From: an uncultured Candidatus Melainabacteria bacterium
Lineage (GTDB): Bacteria; Cyanobacteriota; Vampirovibrionia; Gastranaerophilales; Gastranaerophilaceae
DNA length: 64,000 bases
Assembly: GCA_934754515.1 (NCBI GenBank)
Contig: CAKVIG010000007.1
Span: 62,001 to 126,000 of the forward strand
Reading direction: 5' to 3'
A program made the translations under genes and the position numbers. Position 1 is the first letter of the stretch. Each line of letters opens with the position of its first letter. The notes under the pieces are model-generated. The model was not told where the DNA came from. It ran no database searches and worked only from the letters and a program-made list of their open reading frames with translations. Of the stretch, positions 24,978 to 34,319 are shown piece after piece.

Positions 24978-25385
24978 ATGACAGAAGAAATTACATCATA
25001 TAAGTTTGCTTGCGCAGTTGCAAGATTTTTGGAAGAAAGAATTGCAAGTGATATTTCTATTTTGAATATCAGCAATGTTTCATCTTTTGCCGATTATTTT
25101 GTAATCTGTTCAGCGCAAACAAGCACACAAGTTAAGGCATTGACTGAAAACTTAGCCGACAAAGTAAAATCAACATTTTCAAGATTGCCTTTAGGTAGAG
25201 AAAACGATGTCAAAAATCGTTGGAACTTGCTTGATTACGGTGATGTAGTTGTTCATATTCTTCAACAAGACGAAAGAGAAGCTTATGCAATAGAAAAATT
25301 CTGGAATCACGCATTCAGCATACCTCGTAATACTTGGTTAGAAGAATCAGTAGAATATTCTGTTTACGAAAATATTAAAAAATAA
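24978..25385 (+). CDS. rsfS: Ribosomal silencing factor RsfS
   Basis: A 135-residue member of the RsfS/Iojap family, which binds uL14 and blocks subunit joining in slow growth. Family features: ISNVSSFADYFVICSAQTST near residues 24-43, then a GRENDVKNRWNLLDYGDVVV segment and HILQQDEREAYAIEKFW. It directly follows rpiB with no gap. Confidence 0.93.
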   Translation: MTEEITSYKFACAVARFLEERIASDISILNISNVSSFADYFVICSAQTSTQVKALTENLADKVKSTFSRLPLGRENDVKNRWNLLDYGDVVVHILQQDEREAYAIEKFWNHAFSIPRNTWLEESVEYSVYENIKK

Positions 25386-25433
25386 CTCTTTTTCCTCTCT
25401 TTGAGGATTAGAGTGGGAGCTTTTAGGAACATC

Positions 25434-26504
25434 ATGGATAAAAAAGAATTAAATAAAGCGATAGAGAAAACAGTTCTAAAAATGGCAATGGAACCTAATA
25501 ATACCGAGCATTATCATGAGCTTGCAAAATACTACGCGATGGATAATCAGTATGACAAGGTAATCTCTGTGTATGAAAGTCTTTTAGAAATTGATCCGAA
25601 GGATTTGCAAACCTTGTTAAATTTAGGAAGCATTTGGTTCTATTCAAAAGAATACAAAAAGGCGTTGAAGTATTTTAACCAAGCAATGCTCGTTAATCCA
25701 AGCAATTATTTGGTTTATTATAATATGGCGAATACTTATGCTGAGCTTAAGAACTTTTCTAAAGCTTTACATTACTACAACAGAACGCTTGATTTTAATT
25801 CTCAAGATCCTGAAATTTACAATGCGATAGCACTTTTATACCATGATTTTGAAGACTATGTAGAATCAAGGGCATATTATGAAAAAGCATTATCGCTTGA
25901 TCCTGATAATTTAACAGCGTTGGTGGATTTGGGTAACGTTTGCTTTAAGCTGTTTGATTATAATAAGGCTCTTGAATACTATTACAAGGTATTTAAGTTG
26001 GCTCCCGATAATAAAACAGTTGCTCTATGTATAGCCAATACGTTAGCAGTTTCTAAAGACAAAGAAAAATGCTACGATTATTTTGAGAAAGCAATTGCAC
26101 TTCCGGGAGATAACTATAAAGCTTATATTTGCTATGCGATTGCAAAATCAGACTTCAAGGATTATGAAGATGCTATTGAATTGTACAAAAAAGCAATAGA
26201 AATTAATCCAAAAGAAGCAAATGCTTACATTTTGACAGGTAACTTGTATTCTAATATCAAAAAATTCAAGGAAGCAGAAGCTCAATACAAAGAAGCACTT
26301 AAGATTAACAAACTTGATCCGAGTATTTATGTATTGATTGCAAATGTTTATTATATGAATAATGAAATTGAGCGTTCGATTTATTCATACAGAGCAGCTG
26401 TAAATATGCGCCCTGAAAATGATGAGTACAAACTTGTTTTCATACAAGTATTAGAAGATTATATTGAACAACAAAGAAAGGGTGATATCGTTGCAACCTT
26501 CTAG
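25434..26504 (+). CDS. Tetratricopeptide-repeat protein
   Basis: A 356-residue protein built of about nine 34-residue TPR units, for example YYNMANTYAELKNFSKALHY, YNAIALLYHDFEDYVESRAY and AYILTGNLYSNIKKFKEAEA. It is a likely scaffold for protein complexes. ATG 25434 is chosen because AGGA lies 6 nt upstream. The frame is open from 25401 but that region lacks a site. No signal peptide. The start of the next gene lies inside its 3' end, so the two are coupled. Confidence 0.85.
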   Translation: MDKKELNKAIEKTVLKMAMEPNNTEHYHELAKYYAMDNQYDKVISVYESLLEIDPKDLQTLLNLGSIWFYSKEYKKALKYFNQAMLVNPSNYLVYYNMANTYAELKNFSKALHYYNRTLDFNSQDPEIYNAIALLYHDFEDYVESRAYYEKALSLDPDNLTALVDLGNVCFKLFDYNKALEYYYKVFKLAPDNKTVALCIANTLAVSKDKEKCYDYFEKAIALPGDNYKAYICYAIAKSDFKDYEDAIELYKKAIEINPKEANAYILTGNLYSNIKKFKEAEAQYKEALKINKLDPSIYVLIANVYYMNNEIERSIYSYRAAVNMRPENDEYKLVFIQVLEDYIEQQRKGDIVATF

Positions 26505-26898
26505 ACAAATTTATCCGATAGAAAGATTAATATCAGCAGGCTCTTACCTTACGGCTGGCGGAGCAGGTTTTGTGTGGTTAATAATAGCAACATTGATGAA
26601 AAAGAATGTTACACCGTTTTTGATGTACCATATTTTGCAGTCGATATTTTTATCAATTGCATACTTCTTACTTGCAACATTTGCAGAGCTAATCTACGTT
26701 ATTCTATATAGAATTCCATTCATAAATGCTATTCCATATTTTATAAATATGCCGTTGCCGTTTGTATTCGGGCTTTCTATCGTTCAGACGATTACGACTG
26801 CTGTTATTCTGTATTTGGCTATAACTGCAGGTATGGGAATGTATAGCTATATACCGTGGGTATCTGATATTATTGACCAAAATACGGGTAGAAAATAA
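26491..26898 (+). CDS. Small integral membrane protein
   Basis: A protein of about 135 residues with three or four hydrophobic helices (SYLTAGGAGFVWLIIATLM, LQSIFLSIAYFLLATFAELI, TTAVILYLAITAGMGMYSYI). The TTG at 26491 follows AAAGGGTGAT, a good ribosome site inside the end of the TPR gene. In-frame GTG 26482 and TTG 26464 are alternatives. The reading frames overlap by 14 nt. No family recognised. Its position suggests it works with the TPR protein at the membrane. Confidence 0.65.
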   Translation: MQPSRQIYPIERLISAGSYLTAGGAGFVWLIIATLMKKNVTPFLMYHILQSIFLSIAYFLLATFAELIYVILYRIPFINAIPYFINMPLPFVFGLSIVQTITTAVILYLAITAGMGMYSYIPWVSDIIDQNTGRK

Positions 26899-26930
26899 TA
26901 TCAACCTCATTCATGTAGCCTCCGGCTCGA

Positions 26931-26998
26931 ACCCTCACCCGAAAATCTAAGTTTCGCATAGCTCAACTTGATTTTCTACCCTCTCCCAAAGAGAGGGA
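26931..26998 (+). repeat. Dispersed repeat R2, copy 2
   Basis: ACCCTCACCC, then GAAAATC (26941-26947) pairing with GATTTTC (26970-26976), then CCCTCTC/GAGAGGG. Relative to copy 1 (GAATTTC/GAAATTC) both stem arms changed together and pairing is kept. It lies in the gene-free stretch 26899-27252. Confidence 0.75.
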
Positions 26999-27059
26999 TT
27001 GTGCAGCATAAACAATGCAGGCACAGTTCATTCCCTGATTAGGAACTGGTGTGCACTTG

Positions 27060-27240
27060 AACGACATTCGCGCCGCGAGCGTGCTGCGATTAGCTGTGAT
27101 AGCGAGCGTAAGAGTGCAGGCTTTGCCTGCTACATCCATTTAAACCACAACCGTAAGGTTGTAGAAAACAGCAAAAGTTTCTTCTTTTTTGTTACTTTTT
27201 TCTTCTTGATTTTTTAAAGAAGAAAAAAGTAAGATAAAAA
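27060..27240 (+). repeat. Dispersed repeat R1, copy 4
   Basis: CGACATTCGCGCCGCGAGCG, GATAGCGAGCGTAAGAGTGC, AGGCTTTGCCTGCTACATCC, ACAACCGTAAGGTTGTAGAA, then a tail of TTTCTTCTTTTTTGTTAC and its near complement. Same orientation as copy 1. Confidence 0.7.
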
Positions 27241-27252
27241 GAGATAAAAATA

Positions 27253-28155
27253 TTACAAGACCATTGCAAGAATCATCAAAATCATTGCCCCAATCTCCAT
27301 AGCTGTTGACATGCGCTGTGAAAACTTATTTGAATCATATTTAGACGCGGATTTTTTAGCTTTACTTACACTGTTAAGCCTTTTAATACGTGTTGCGGTA
27401 TCTTCATTTGAAAATTCCGTCCCAAATGTTTCGTATTCAAGCTGTGCAAGTTCGTCATTTAAATTAGGATTTGTAGGAAGCATTGCTGAGCCGCCTGTCA
27501 TGTCACCATAGTTTGCGTAAGGTCTTGTGTAATTCTTTTGACCAAATGGCATTTTAAAACGATTTCTGCCAAGTCCCGATAAATCATTTGATGTCAATGT
27601 ATCGTTGTCATAATAATTTCGACCTGCTAAATTATCGTCATAAGATTTTTTAGCAATAGTTTCTGGCATAACTTTTGCCTTAATTCTGTCCATTCTTGTA
27701 GAATAATCGTCTACATCGTATATTTTACCGAATATTTTACGTTCGATTGCAACAATGCGTGAGTGAAAATCACGATTTTTATATGTTTGATTGAATATTT
27801 TCTGCTCGATTTCATCCACAATAGGATAATTTACAGAACTATCCGCAATTGTTTCATCTTCTTTAAAACTGTCTTCAGTCGGTTCAATTTCCAAACCGAT
27901 TACGTCAGCTGAAATATCTCCTGAAAGTTTCTTGATTCTTTTATTAATATCACCGCTTGAAGATTTACCGTAAACAGTTTTTTCAAGGCGTGAAATACGA
28001 TTTTGCGCTGTGTCATTTGAATAGTCAAATCCGTAAATGTCGTTTTCAATTTTTGTAATCAAACTATCAGACTTTTGGATTGCAGCTTCAACACTAAATC
28101 CTGTAAAACCGAATATATACACAATTATTAGGAATGTAGCAAGAAATTTTTTCAT
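27253..28155 (-). CDS. Secreted protein with repeated IE-x-x-I-Y/F-G units
   Basis: A 300-residue protein with a signal peptide (MKKFLATFLIIVYIFGFTGF, SVEA-A). At least four units of one motif recur: ITKIENDIYGFDYSND..NRISRLEKTVYGK, VDEIEQKIFNQTYKNRDFHS, VAIERKIFGKIYDVDDYSTR and LAQLEYETFGTEFSNEDTAT. Each has an acidic-aromatic-Gly core followed by RI.RL. A hydrophobic C-terminal segment (MEIGAMILMILAMVL) may anchor it. Probably an envelope structural or binding protein. The family is not known to me. Confidence 0.75.
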   Translation of the reverse strand: MKKFLATFLIIVYIFGFTGFSVEAAIQKSDSLITKIENDIYGFDYSNDTAQNRISRLEKTVYGKSSSGDINKRIKKLSGDISADVIGLEIEPTEDSFKEDETIADSSVNYPIVDEIEQKIFNQTYKNRDFHSRIVAIERKIFGKIYDVDDYSTRMDRIKAKVMPETIAKKSYDDNLAGRNYYDNDTLTSNDLSGLGRNRFKMPFGQKNYTRPYANYGDMTGGSAMLPTNPNLNDELAQLEYETFGTEFSNEDTATRIKRLNSVSKAKKSASKYDSNKFSQRMSTAMEIGAMILMILAMVL

Positions 28156-28377
28156 AGTAGTACCACCTTGTTACCACTATAAATTGTGATTTAAAGCTTA
28201 GCTATTCAACCATCAATTATAAAAAATATTATTAAATATTGGTATAATGTTGTAGCTGAATATAATAATTATCTTACGTTTATAATCCTTTTATATTAAA
28301 TACGTTGTAGAGTGTATTAAATATACAAAAATGTATATTTATGCTAAAATCGCATTGTTATAGACAGAGGAGTGATA

Positions 28378-29484
28378 ATGAAAAAGAAGATAAGTATATT
28401 AGGTTCAACCGGTTCTATCGGCAGACAAGCCCTTGAAGTAATTGAAAAACTTCAAGATAAGTTTGAAATTATAGCTTTAACTGCGGGTGCTAATACAGAA
28501 CTATTGAATGAACAAATTAAAAAATTTAAACCTAAATATGCTTATGCAGAAAATATTAATGAAATAGTTGGTGCTAAACCTTTGAGTCTGGAAGAAATTT
28601 GCTCTAATAAAGGAAACGATATTATTTTGGTTGCGGTTTCCGGCAGAATCGGTTTGAAACCAACAATTACCGCAATAAATAACGGAATAGATATTGCACT
28701 GGCAAACAAAGAAACACTTGTCATGGCTGGCGATATTGTTATGCCTTTAGCAAAAGAAAAAGGAGTTAAAATCGTTCCTGTAGACAGTGAGCATTGCGCA
28801 ATTCACCAATGTATTAAAGATATTGCTCAAGTTGACAAATTAATAATAACGGCATCAGGTGGCCCATTTTTGAAAAAAACTGTTGAAGACATGAAAAACG
28901 CCACAGTTGAACAAGCTTTAGCGCATCCTCGCTGGAATATGGGACGTAAAATTACCGTTGACAGTGCAACTTTAATGAACAAAGGTTTAGAAGTTATTGA
29001 AGCACACCATTTATTCGGAATGGATTATGATGATATTCAAGTTGTTGTGCACCCACAAAGCATTGTTCATTCAGCAATCGAATACGTTGACGGCAGCGTA
29101 ATTGCACAATTAGGTTTACCAAGCATGCATATTCCTATTCAGTACGCAATTACTTATCCTGAAAGATATGAAGGTATAAAATCAAAAAGTTTCAGCTTTG
29201 CAGAAATCGCACGCTTAGATTTTGAAGAACCAGATTGGAATAAATTCAAAGCTCTTAAATTAGCATATAATGCGGGCAAAGTTGGTGGTTCAGCAACGGT
29301 ATGTTTAAATGCTTCAAACGAGGAAGCTGTTTTTGCATTCTTAAAAGGTCAAATTAAATTATTTGATATTATTGACTCGGTTGAAAAGATGATGGCACAA
29401 CACACAGTTGTAAAAAATCCTAATATTGACGAAATATTTGCAATTGATGAAGAAATAAGACGCAAAACTAGAGAATTATTTTAA
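28378..29484 (+). CDS. dxr: 1-deoxy-D-xylulose 5-phosphate reductoisomerase
   Basis: Second enzyme of the MEP isoprenoid pathway, NADPH-dependent. The 368 residues carry the NADPH loop ILGSTGSIGRQALEVIEK, ANKETLVMAG, VDSEHCAIHQ, TASGGPF, HPRWNMGRKITVDSATLMNK and HPQSIVHSAIEY. ATG 28378 is preceded at the right distance by GAGGAG. The GTG at 28372 lies within that site and is rejected. It converges on the next gene with a 4-nt overlap. Confidence 0.96.
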   Translation: MKKKISILGSTGSIGRQALEVIEKLQDKFEIIALTAGANTELLNEQIKKFKPKYAYAENINEIVGAKPLSLEEICSNKGNDIILVAVSGRIGLKPTITAINNGIDIALANKETLVMAGDIVMPLAKEKGVKIVPVDSEHCAIHQCIKDIAQVDKLIITASGGPFLKKTVEDMKNATVEQALAHPRWNMGRKITVDSATLMNKGLEVIEAHHLFGMDYDDIQVVVHPQSIVHSAIEYVDGSVIAQLGLPSMHIPIQYAITYPERYEGIKSKSFSFAEIARLDFEEPDWNKFKALKLAYNAGKVGGSATVCLNASNEEAVFAFLKGQIKLFDIIDSVEKMMAQHTVVKNPNIDEIFAIDEEIRRKTRELF

Positions 29485-30719
29485 TTCAACGATTTTAAAT
29501 ATCTTGCTAAGCCTTCACCCATAGAAAAACATGAAGGTATGATTCTTAGTGCACCTTGCGCCTCAAAATCAGTTGATATACAGCGTCCGACTACAAAAAG
29601 ATTGTTTTCTACAATAAGAGATTCTATTGGCAGCTGATACTCTTGATAAACTTTTTCAAGCTTTGATGCGTCTTTTTTGTCTGAATGAATATCAATAGGA
29701 TAATTAGATATTACAACAGGATGCGCAAACTTTTTGCCGTTCTTCAAATCTTCTTGAGTGTAAACATATTTTCCTTTAACACGGTTCGAAACGCGCACTC
29801 CGAGGGAATTTGCGATATTTGATATATATGCGTTTTCAAAGCCTTTCAGGTATTTATTACAAAAATTTGACAGTCTGAATATGCTTGCACGACCCTCTAT
29901 GTAGGGGTTTTGAGGGTTTAAAAGTCTGGGACAATTAAATGCTATGGAATCAGGCGTCCCAGCTAGCGAAAACAGCTGAAAATAGTTGGAATCAGCCTCT
30001 GTAATAATCCCATCTTCAGTAGCCTGCTTAAATAAAGGCTTCAAAGCCCAATTTTTACCGCTATCCCAAGTATATGCCGTTGATAAATAGGTTTTACCAT
30101 CTACAACACAGCTCGTTGTAACATCTCTATCATTATCTAATTTCATAATCCAATTAGAAAATTTTTTTACATCAACTCCTGACATAATAAATCTTAAATT
30201 TATCGGCTGAGATTTTTTTTCTAAAAATTCACAATTTAATTTTTCACAAATTTTTGCATCGCCTGTCGCATCTACTAGGTATGTCGTATCGATAGAGAAT
30301 AATAATTCTTTCTTAGCGTCAAGTATGTTATTGTTATTTATCGTTACGATATATGATGATAATTTTTCTTTTATTTTTTCTACATACGATTCAAATCTAA
30401 TTTCGACATGTGCTTCCTGCATCATTTCATCAAGTACAATTTTTGTCAGCTCAGGATTAAACCATCCTTTATTGCCGTCAGAATATGTTATTGCTCCGCC
30501 GATTGAGTGTAATTTATTATATAAAGCATCGAAGAACTCCGTATTTATTGCATTATCAGAGGTTTTCATAGCCGGAACAACTAATGCAGAAGTAATTGAG
30601 CCGCCTAAAAAAGAATTCTTTTCTATTAATAAGACCTTTAGTCCTAATTTACCTGCAATATAGGCACAAGCACATCCTGCTGTTCCGCCACCAACAATAG
30701 TTACATCGTACTTATTCAT
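29481..30719 (-). CDS. FAD-dependent oxidoreductase
   Basis: A 412-residue flavoprotein of the FAD_oxidored (PF12831-like) group: N-terminal dinucleotide loop VTIVGGGTAGCACAYIAGK, the KNSFLGGSITSALVVPAM segment and a YLVDATGDAKICEKL motif closing the FAD domain. The C-terminal GRCISTDFEAQGALRIIPSC resembles the second FAD-contacting region of this group. It overlaps by 8 nt the upstream MnmC-like methyltransferase, a close coupling that suggests a joint pathway, possibly tRNA wobble-uridine modification (inference). Substrate unknown. Confidence 0.82.
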   Translation of the reverse strand: MNKYDVTIVGGGTAGCACAYIAGKLGLKVLLIEKNSFLGGSITSALVVPAMKTSDNAINTEFFDALYNKLHSIGGAITYSDGNKGWFNPELTKIVLDEMMQEAHVEIRFESYVEKIKEKLSSYIVTINNNNILDAKKELLFSIDTTYLVDATGDAKICEKLNCEFLEKKSQPINLRFIMSGVDVKKFSNWIMKLDNDRDVTTSCVVDGKTYLSTAYTWDSGKNWALKPLFKQATEDGIITEADSNYFQLFSLAGTPDSIAFNCPRLLNPQNPYIEGRASIFRLSNFCNKYLKGFENAYISNIANSLGVRVSNRVKGKYVYTQEDLKNGKKFAHPVVISNYPIDIHSDKKDASKLEKVYQEYQLPIESLIVENNLFVVGRCISTDFEAQGALRIIPSCFSMGEGLARYLKSLN

Positions 30720-32091
30720 TCTCTGTACCTCTCAATTTAATATATTTAGACGAACTCATCAGCGTACTGTGCCTATATTCGTATTCTCTAAGCTCTAAAA
30801 TATCTTTGCTGTCAAAAGATAAATTCGGGTCATGATAAGGAATTCCTGCCTTAGTTAAACATAAACCCAATTCATAATTATTTAAAGGATATTTAATTCT
30901 TGATTTATCTTTGGATGCAATTGTACCTATAAACTTTTTATTTTTTTCATTATAAATCTTTCCTACAAAGAAATTATTTTCTAAAAGTGTATTTCTAACT
31001 TGCACAGAATTGGAATATGTCATAAGTACACCATTCGGAACAAGTTTCTTGTATAACTCTGCCACAAATTCCATTGACCAAAGTTGTGGAGCTTTTGTGT
31101 ATGTAAATGCGTCCAAAAATATGCAGTCATATTGCTCATTTAATTCTAAAATAGTCTTTCGAGCATCATTTATCCAGAAATTTAACGTAATAAGGCTTTC
31201 AATGGCCTTAAAATCTAATTTTTTATTACGTTTCGATAAATGGTCATAATATATATTATGTAAGAAGGTCGATAAAACATTTGTAGATGACTTATTATAC
31301 CCCCATTTTTGATTAAATTTAGCATATTCAATAAGAGATTTATCAAAAAATCGTTTATTTTTATTTTCTCGAAGAATTTTATTCAAATCTTCATTCGGAT
31401 AATCTGAACCAAATTTATCTGCTAAAGCATTTATGATTATATAGTTAACAAAAGGATTAACTTTATACTCTTTTTCAATATGCATATTTCTAAATTTTAT
31501 ATCCAAGAGTTCGTTAATCTCTTTTCTGTTCTTAGGTAAAAAATAAGACATTAAATCAGAAAACAAATCTTTAAGTTTATAGTAAGAATCAAAACAATCT
31601 AAAAACTGCGGAACAAAATTCGTATAAATTTCATCAGGAGTTTTTATAGTTTTAAACAGTGGTGATAATTCTACAATTTCCTTATTTATTTCTAAGCAGT
31701 CAATTTTTAAGGTTTGATTTTTATTACCTTGCTTCGACTCGTTATATACCGATAATTCCAAACAATTTTTCTTTGGTATTTTATTGGTATATTTCGATAC
31801 GATATTATATATTTTTGAAAAAGTTTTTTGGAAAAAATTTTTTTTATAAATTTTATTTTTATTTATAAAAAAACTCATCAAAGCTTTTGAGTTATACCCG
31901 ATTCCATAACAAACATCTAGAACTTTTATCTCTGAATTATTATTTTTTTCTAAACCTGATGGCAGAATAAACTTTTCCCAAGCTTCTGTTAAAGCACCAA
32001 ACTTGGAGTGGTACACATCTTTATCAGCAAACGAATACAACCCTATAGAGCCATCCTCTGTATAATACGGTTCATAATCCCTCATAGACAA
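30712..32091 (-). CDS. MnmC-like SAM-dependent methyltransferase
   Basis: A 459-residue protein. The opening EPYYTEDGSIGLYSFADKDVYHSKFGALTE and the SAM loop VLDVCYGIGYNSKALMSF match the methyltransferase (DUF752) domain of MnmC and its stand-alone relatives. Near the C-terminus YDCIFLDAFTYTKAPQLWSM and LVPNGVLMTYSNSVQVRNTL match the catalytic D.F.P..nP..W region. A Lys/Asn-rich insert of about 200 residues (about 90-290) separates the halves and is unusual. The flavin domain of bifunctional MnmC is absent, but an FAD protein overlaps downstream. Confidence 0.78.
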   Translation of the reverse strand: MSMRDYEPYYTEDGSIGLYSFADKDVYHSKFGALTEAWEKFILPSGLEKNNNSEIKVLDVCYGIGYNSKALMSFFINKNKIYKKNFFQKTFSKIYNIVSKYTNKIPKKNCLELSVYNESKQGNKNQTLKIDCLEINKEIVELSPLFKTIKTPDEIYTNFVPQFLDCFDSYYKLKDLFSDLMSYFLPKNRKEINELLDIKFRNMHIEKEYKVNPFVNYIIINALADKFGSDYPNEDLNKILRENKNKRFFDKSLIEYAKFNQKWGYNKSSTNVLSTFLHNIYYDHLSKRNKKLDFKAIESLITLNFWINDARKTILELNEQYDCIFLDAFTYTKAPQLWSMEFVAELYKKLVPNGVLMTYSNSVQVRNTLLENNFFVGKIYNEKNKKFIGTIASKDKSRIKYPLNNYELGLCLTKAGIPYHDPNLSFDSKDILELREYEYRHSTLMSSSKYIKLRGTENE

Positions 32092-32145
32092 TATTATAAC
32101 GTAAAAATGGAATTCTTAAGCATTGTTTCTATATATATTATAAAA

Positions 32146-33459
32146 TTATATAATATGATGTGGCATCGCAATGCTGCCCTTATCCAAACGTTTTTGAAGT
32201 TCGCCGGTTGGCTCATAGAATGGTGAAACAGTCATTATTTTGGCAGCAATATCCGGATAATGGTATATGAATTTCAATTCACTTTCCGTTAAAGGCTTTT
32301 GGGTGTGTACGTTTGCATAACGTGCCAATTCCAAAATATTTCTGGCTTCGTTTTCATCTTTAAATTCGATTTCTAATTTATCATAAACGTTTCTGAATCC
32401 TTTGATTCCACCATATTCGCCTGTTGTAATCATTCTACCTGTTTCAATAATTTCAGGCTCACCACGTCCGAGTTCTTCAAAATCATATAACTCGTAGTTT
32501 CTTCTATCCTTTAATGCGCCGTCTGCGTGGATACCAGATTCATGAGCAAACGCATTGTCACCAACAGCAGGCTGGTTTATAGGAATTGGTAAGCCAAACG
32601 CATAAGCAGTATATTTAGCAAGTTTCCATGCCTTGCTTAAATCAATATTTTCATCTATTTGAAAAATACCTTTAGAATTCTTGAAACCCGCTGACTTTAA
32701 GACTGCCAATAAGCATGAAACTAAATCCGCATTACCAGCACGTTCTCCCATACCATTGATAGCCGTATTAATGTAAGCATCCACACCGGCATCTACTGCT
32801 GCTCGAGCACCTTCTACTGAACAAGCAACTGCCATGCCCAAGTCATTATGGAAATGCATTTCTATAGGCATTTGAGTTTCTTTAGCAAGTCGATATATTC
32901 TTGTATAAGTTGTATGCGGGTCTTCATAACCTAAGGTATCACAGTATCTGAAACGATATGCTCCGCGTTTTTTTACTTCTTTAGCTAATTTTATCAAGTA
33001 ATCCAAATCACTTCTTGATGCGTCTTCTGCATTTACACCAATTATTTTCGCACCTTTTGATACAGCACACTCTACTGCTTCACAAGTCATTTTTATAATA
33101 TCGTCAGGAGTTTTTTTCCCTAGGTATTTCCCATATATCATTTGTTCGGAAGTAGATTGTGAAAGGTTACAGTTTTCTAAAAGCGGGCAATTTGTAAACG
33201 ATTTTTCTACATCAGAAGCTATTGCTCTCATCCAACCTGAAAGTTTAGTCTTTCTGATAACGCCACGTTTTACAAGCTCTAAATTGGCATTTAGATAATT
33301 TAATTCATGCATTGTAGTCGGGAAACCGAACTCGGATTGCGTAATCCCCATATCATCAAGCATAAGATTGATAATTGTTTTTTGTAATTTTGCTAAACCT
33401 AATCTTGATGTTTGAACACCATCTCTGTTTGTTACATCCACGAAATAAATTTTTGGCAT
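32146..33459 (-). CDS. Homocitrate synthase / isopropylmalate synthase family enzyme
   Basis: A 437-residue HMGL-like acyltransferase that condenses acetyl-CoA with a 2-oxo acid. Visible: VDVTNRDGVQTSRLGL (substrate Arg/Asp), the metal-binding MHFHNDLGMAVACSVEGARA, GMGERAGNADL and HESGIHADGALKD. The last of these is typical of homocitrate and 2-isopropylmalate synthases. It lacks the long LeuA regulatory domain. No leucine or lysine pathway genes are beside it, so the 2-oxo acid cannot be decided. Confidence 0.8.
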   Translation of the reverse strand: MPKIYFVDVTNRDGVQTSRLGLAKLQKTIINLMLDDMGITQSEFGFPTTMHELNYLNANLELVKRGVIRKTKLSGWMRAIASDVEKSFTNCPLLENCNLSQSTSEQMIYGKYLGKKTPDDIIKMTCEAVECAVSKGAKIIGVNAEDASRSDLDYLIKLAKEVKKRGAYRFRYCDTLGYEDPHTTYTRIYRLAKETQMPIEMHFHNDLGMAVACSVEGARAAVDAGVDAYINTAINGMGERAGNADLVSCLLAVLKSAGFKNSKGIFQIDENIDLSKAWKLAKYTAYAFGLPIPINQPAVGDNAFAHESGIHADGALKDRRNYELYDFEELGRGEPEIIETGRMITTGEYGGIKGFRNVYDKLEIEFKDENEARNILELARYANVHTQKPLTESELKFIYHYPDIAAKIMTVSPFYEPTGELQKRLDKGSIAMPHHII

Positions 33460-33530
33460 AATACCTCCCTTGTAATGGAGTTATTGTACAATATTTATCG
33501 TGCTTGGGCAAGTAAAGATTATGTAAAATT

Positions 33531-34199
33531 TTATTTATTATCAAACCCAGGAGAAGTCAACGGCAAGTTTTTATAACCTTCATTGGCAAAAACTGTTTTC
33601 TTTATGTATTTATTGGTATAATTGCCTTTTTCAAGAAGCTGCTTAAGTACATTTTCTCTGGTTACAAGTGCTGATTCCAAATTATTAGATTCAGGATAAC
33701 GTTTCAAGATTTCTGTCCACACAATTGCTTCCATTGTCCAAGCGTAAGTTTCTTCACTCAATGAGTTATATTCATCTTGGTGCAAAGCTTCGTGAGCAAG
33801 TAATGCAGCCAAAGCTCCAGGAGGTGCATATTCGTGCTTAGGGTTTATATAAACATATAAATGTCCTTTTTTCTTCCAACCTACAGCATCAAAAGTCGCA
33901 TAAGCTTCATTAATTTCAGAAAGGTCTTTAAACATTACTTTGACAGGCATTTGGGTTACATTATAACCCAATAATGCTTTTCTGGAGAATTCGCCGGACG
34001 TATCTTTTAGCATGTCTAGTGCAACATGAAAAATTTGCTGATTTGAAACATCTTTGTATTCTTCTGAAATGCTGTTTATATATTCTTGAGTATATTTAGA
34101 AGGTAATTTTACATTAGAAGGCACAGGCTCGTAAGATTTAGCCATAGAAGGCGTCATAGATAATCCTGCTAATATTAATAGTGTAAATATCTTTTTCAT
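33531..34199 (-). CDS. Secreted zincin-like metallopeptidase candidate
   Basis: A 222-residue protein with signal peptide MKKIFTLLILAGLSMTPSMA. The centre holds LAALLAHEALHQDEYNSLSE, an HExxH zinc motif (HEALH) followed by an acidic SEETYAW segment that could supply a third ligand. The upstream YINPKHEYAPPG stretch is probably part of the fold. It resembles a single-domain periplasmic peptidase. The family is not identified and activity is inferred from the motif. Confidence 0.65.
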   Translation of the reverse strand: MKKIFTLLILAGLSMTPSMAKSYEPVPSNVKLPSKYTQEYINSISEEYKDVSNQQIFHVALDMLKDTSGEFSRKALLGYNVTQMPVKVMFKDLSEINEAYATFDAVGWKKKGHLYVYINPKHEYAPPGALAALLAHEALHQDEYNSLSEETYAWTMEAIVWTEILKRYPESNNLESALVTRENVLKQLLEKGNYTNKYIKKTVFANEGYKNLPLTSPGFDNK

Positions 34200-34281
34200 A
34201 CAACCATCCTCACAACTTATAATATTATATACTTTTGTTTATTTAAAAGTCAAAAAAATATTCTCTGAGTTTAGAATAAAC

Positions 34282-34310
34282 TTGTGCAAAACTTAAATTT
34301 TTTATATAAT
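34282..34310 (+). promoter_or_regulatory. Promoter of the MCE gene
   Basis: TTGTGC (34282-34287), an exact 17-bp spacer and a perfect TATAAT (34305-34310). Predicted initiation is near 34317, just before the ATG at 34320. Confidence 0.6.
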
Positions 34311-34319
34311 ATGTCTAAT

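Noticed and set aside
26999..27217. 72-codon plus-strand ORF
   Set aside because: It runs through repeats R2 and R1, so the frame is an accident of the repeat sequence.
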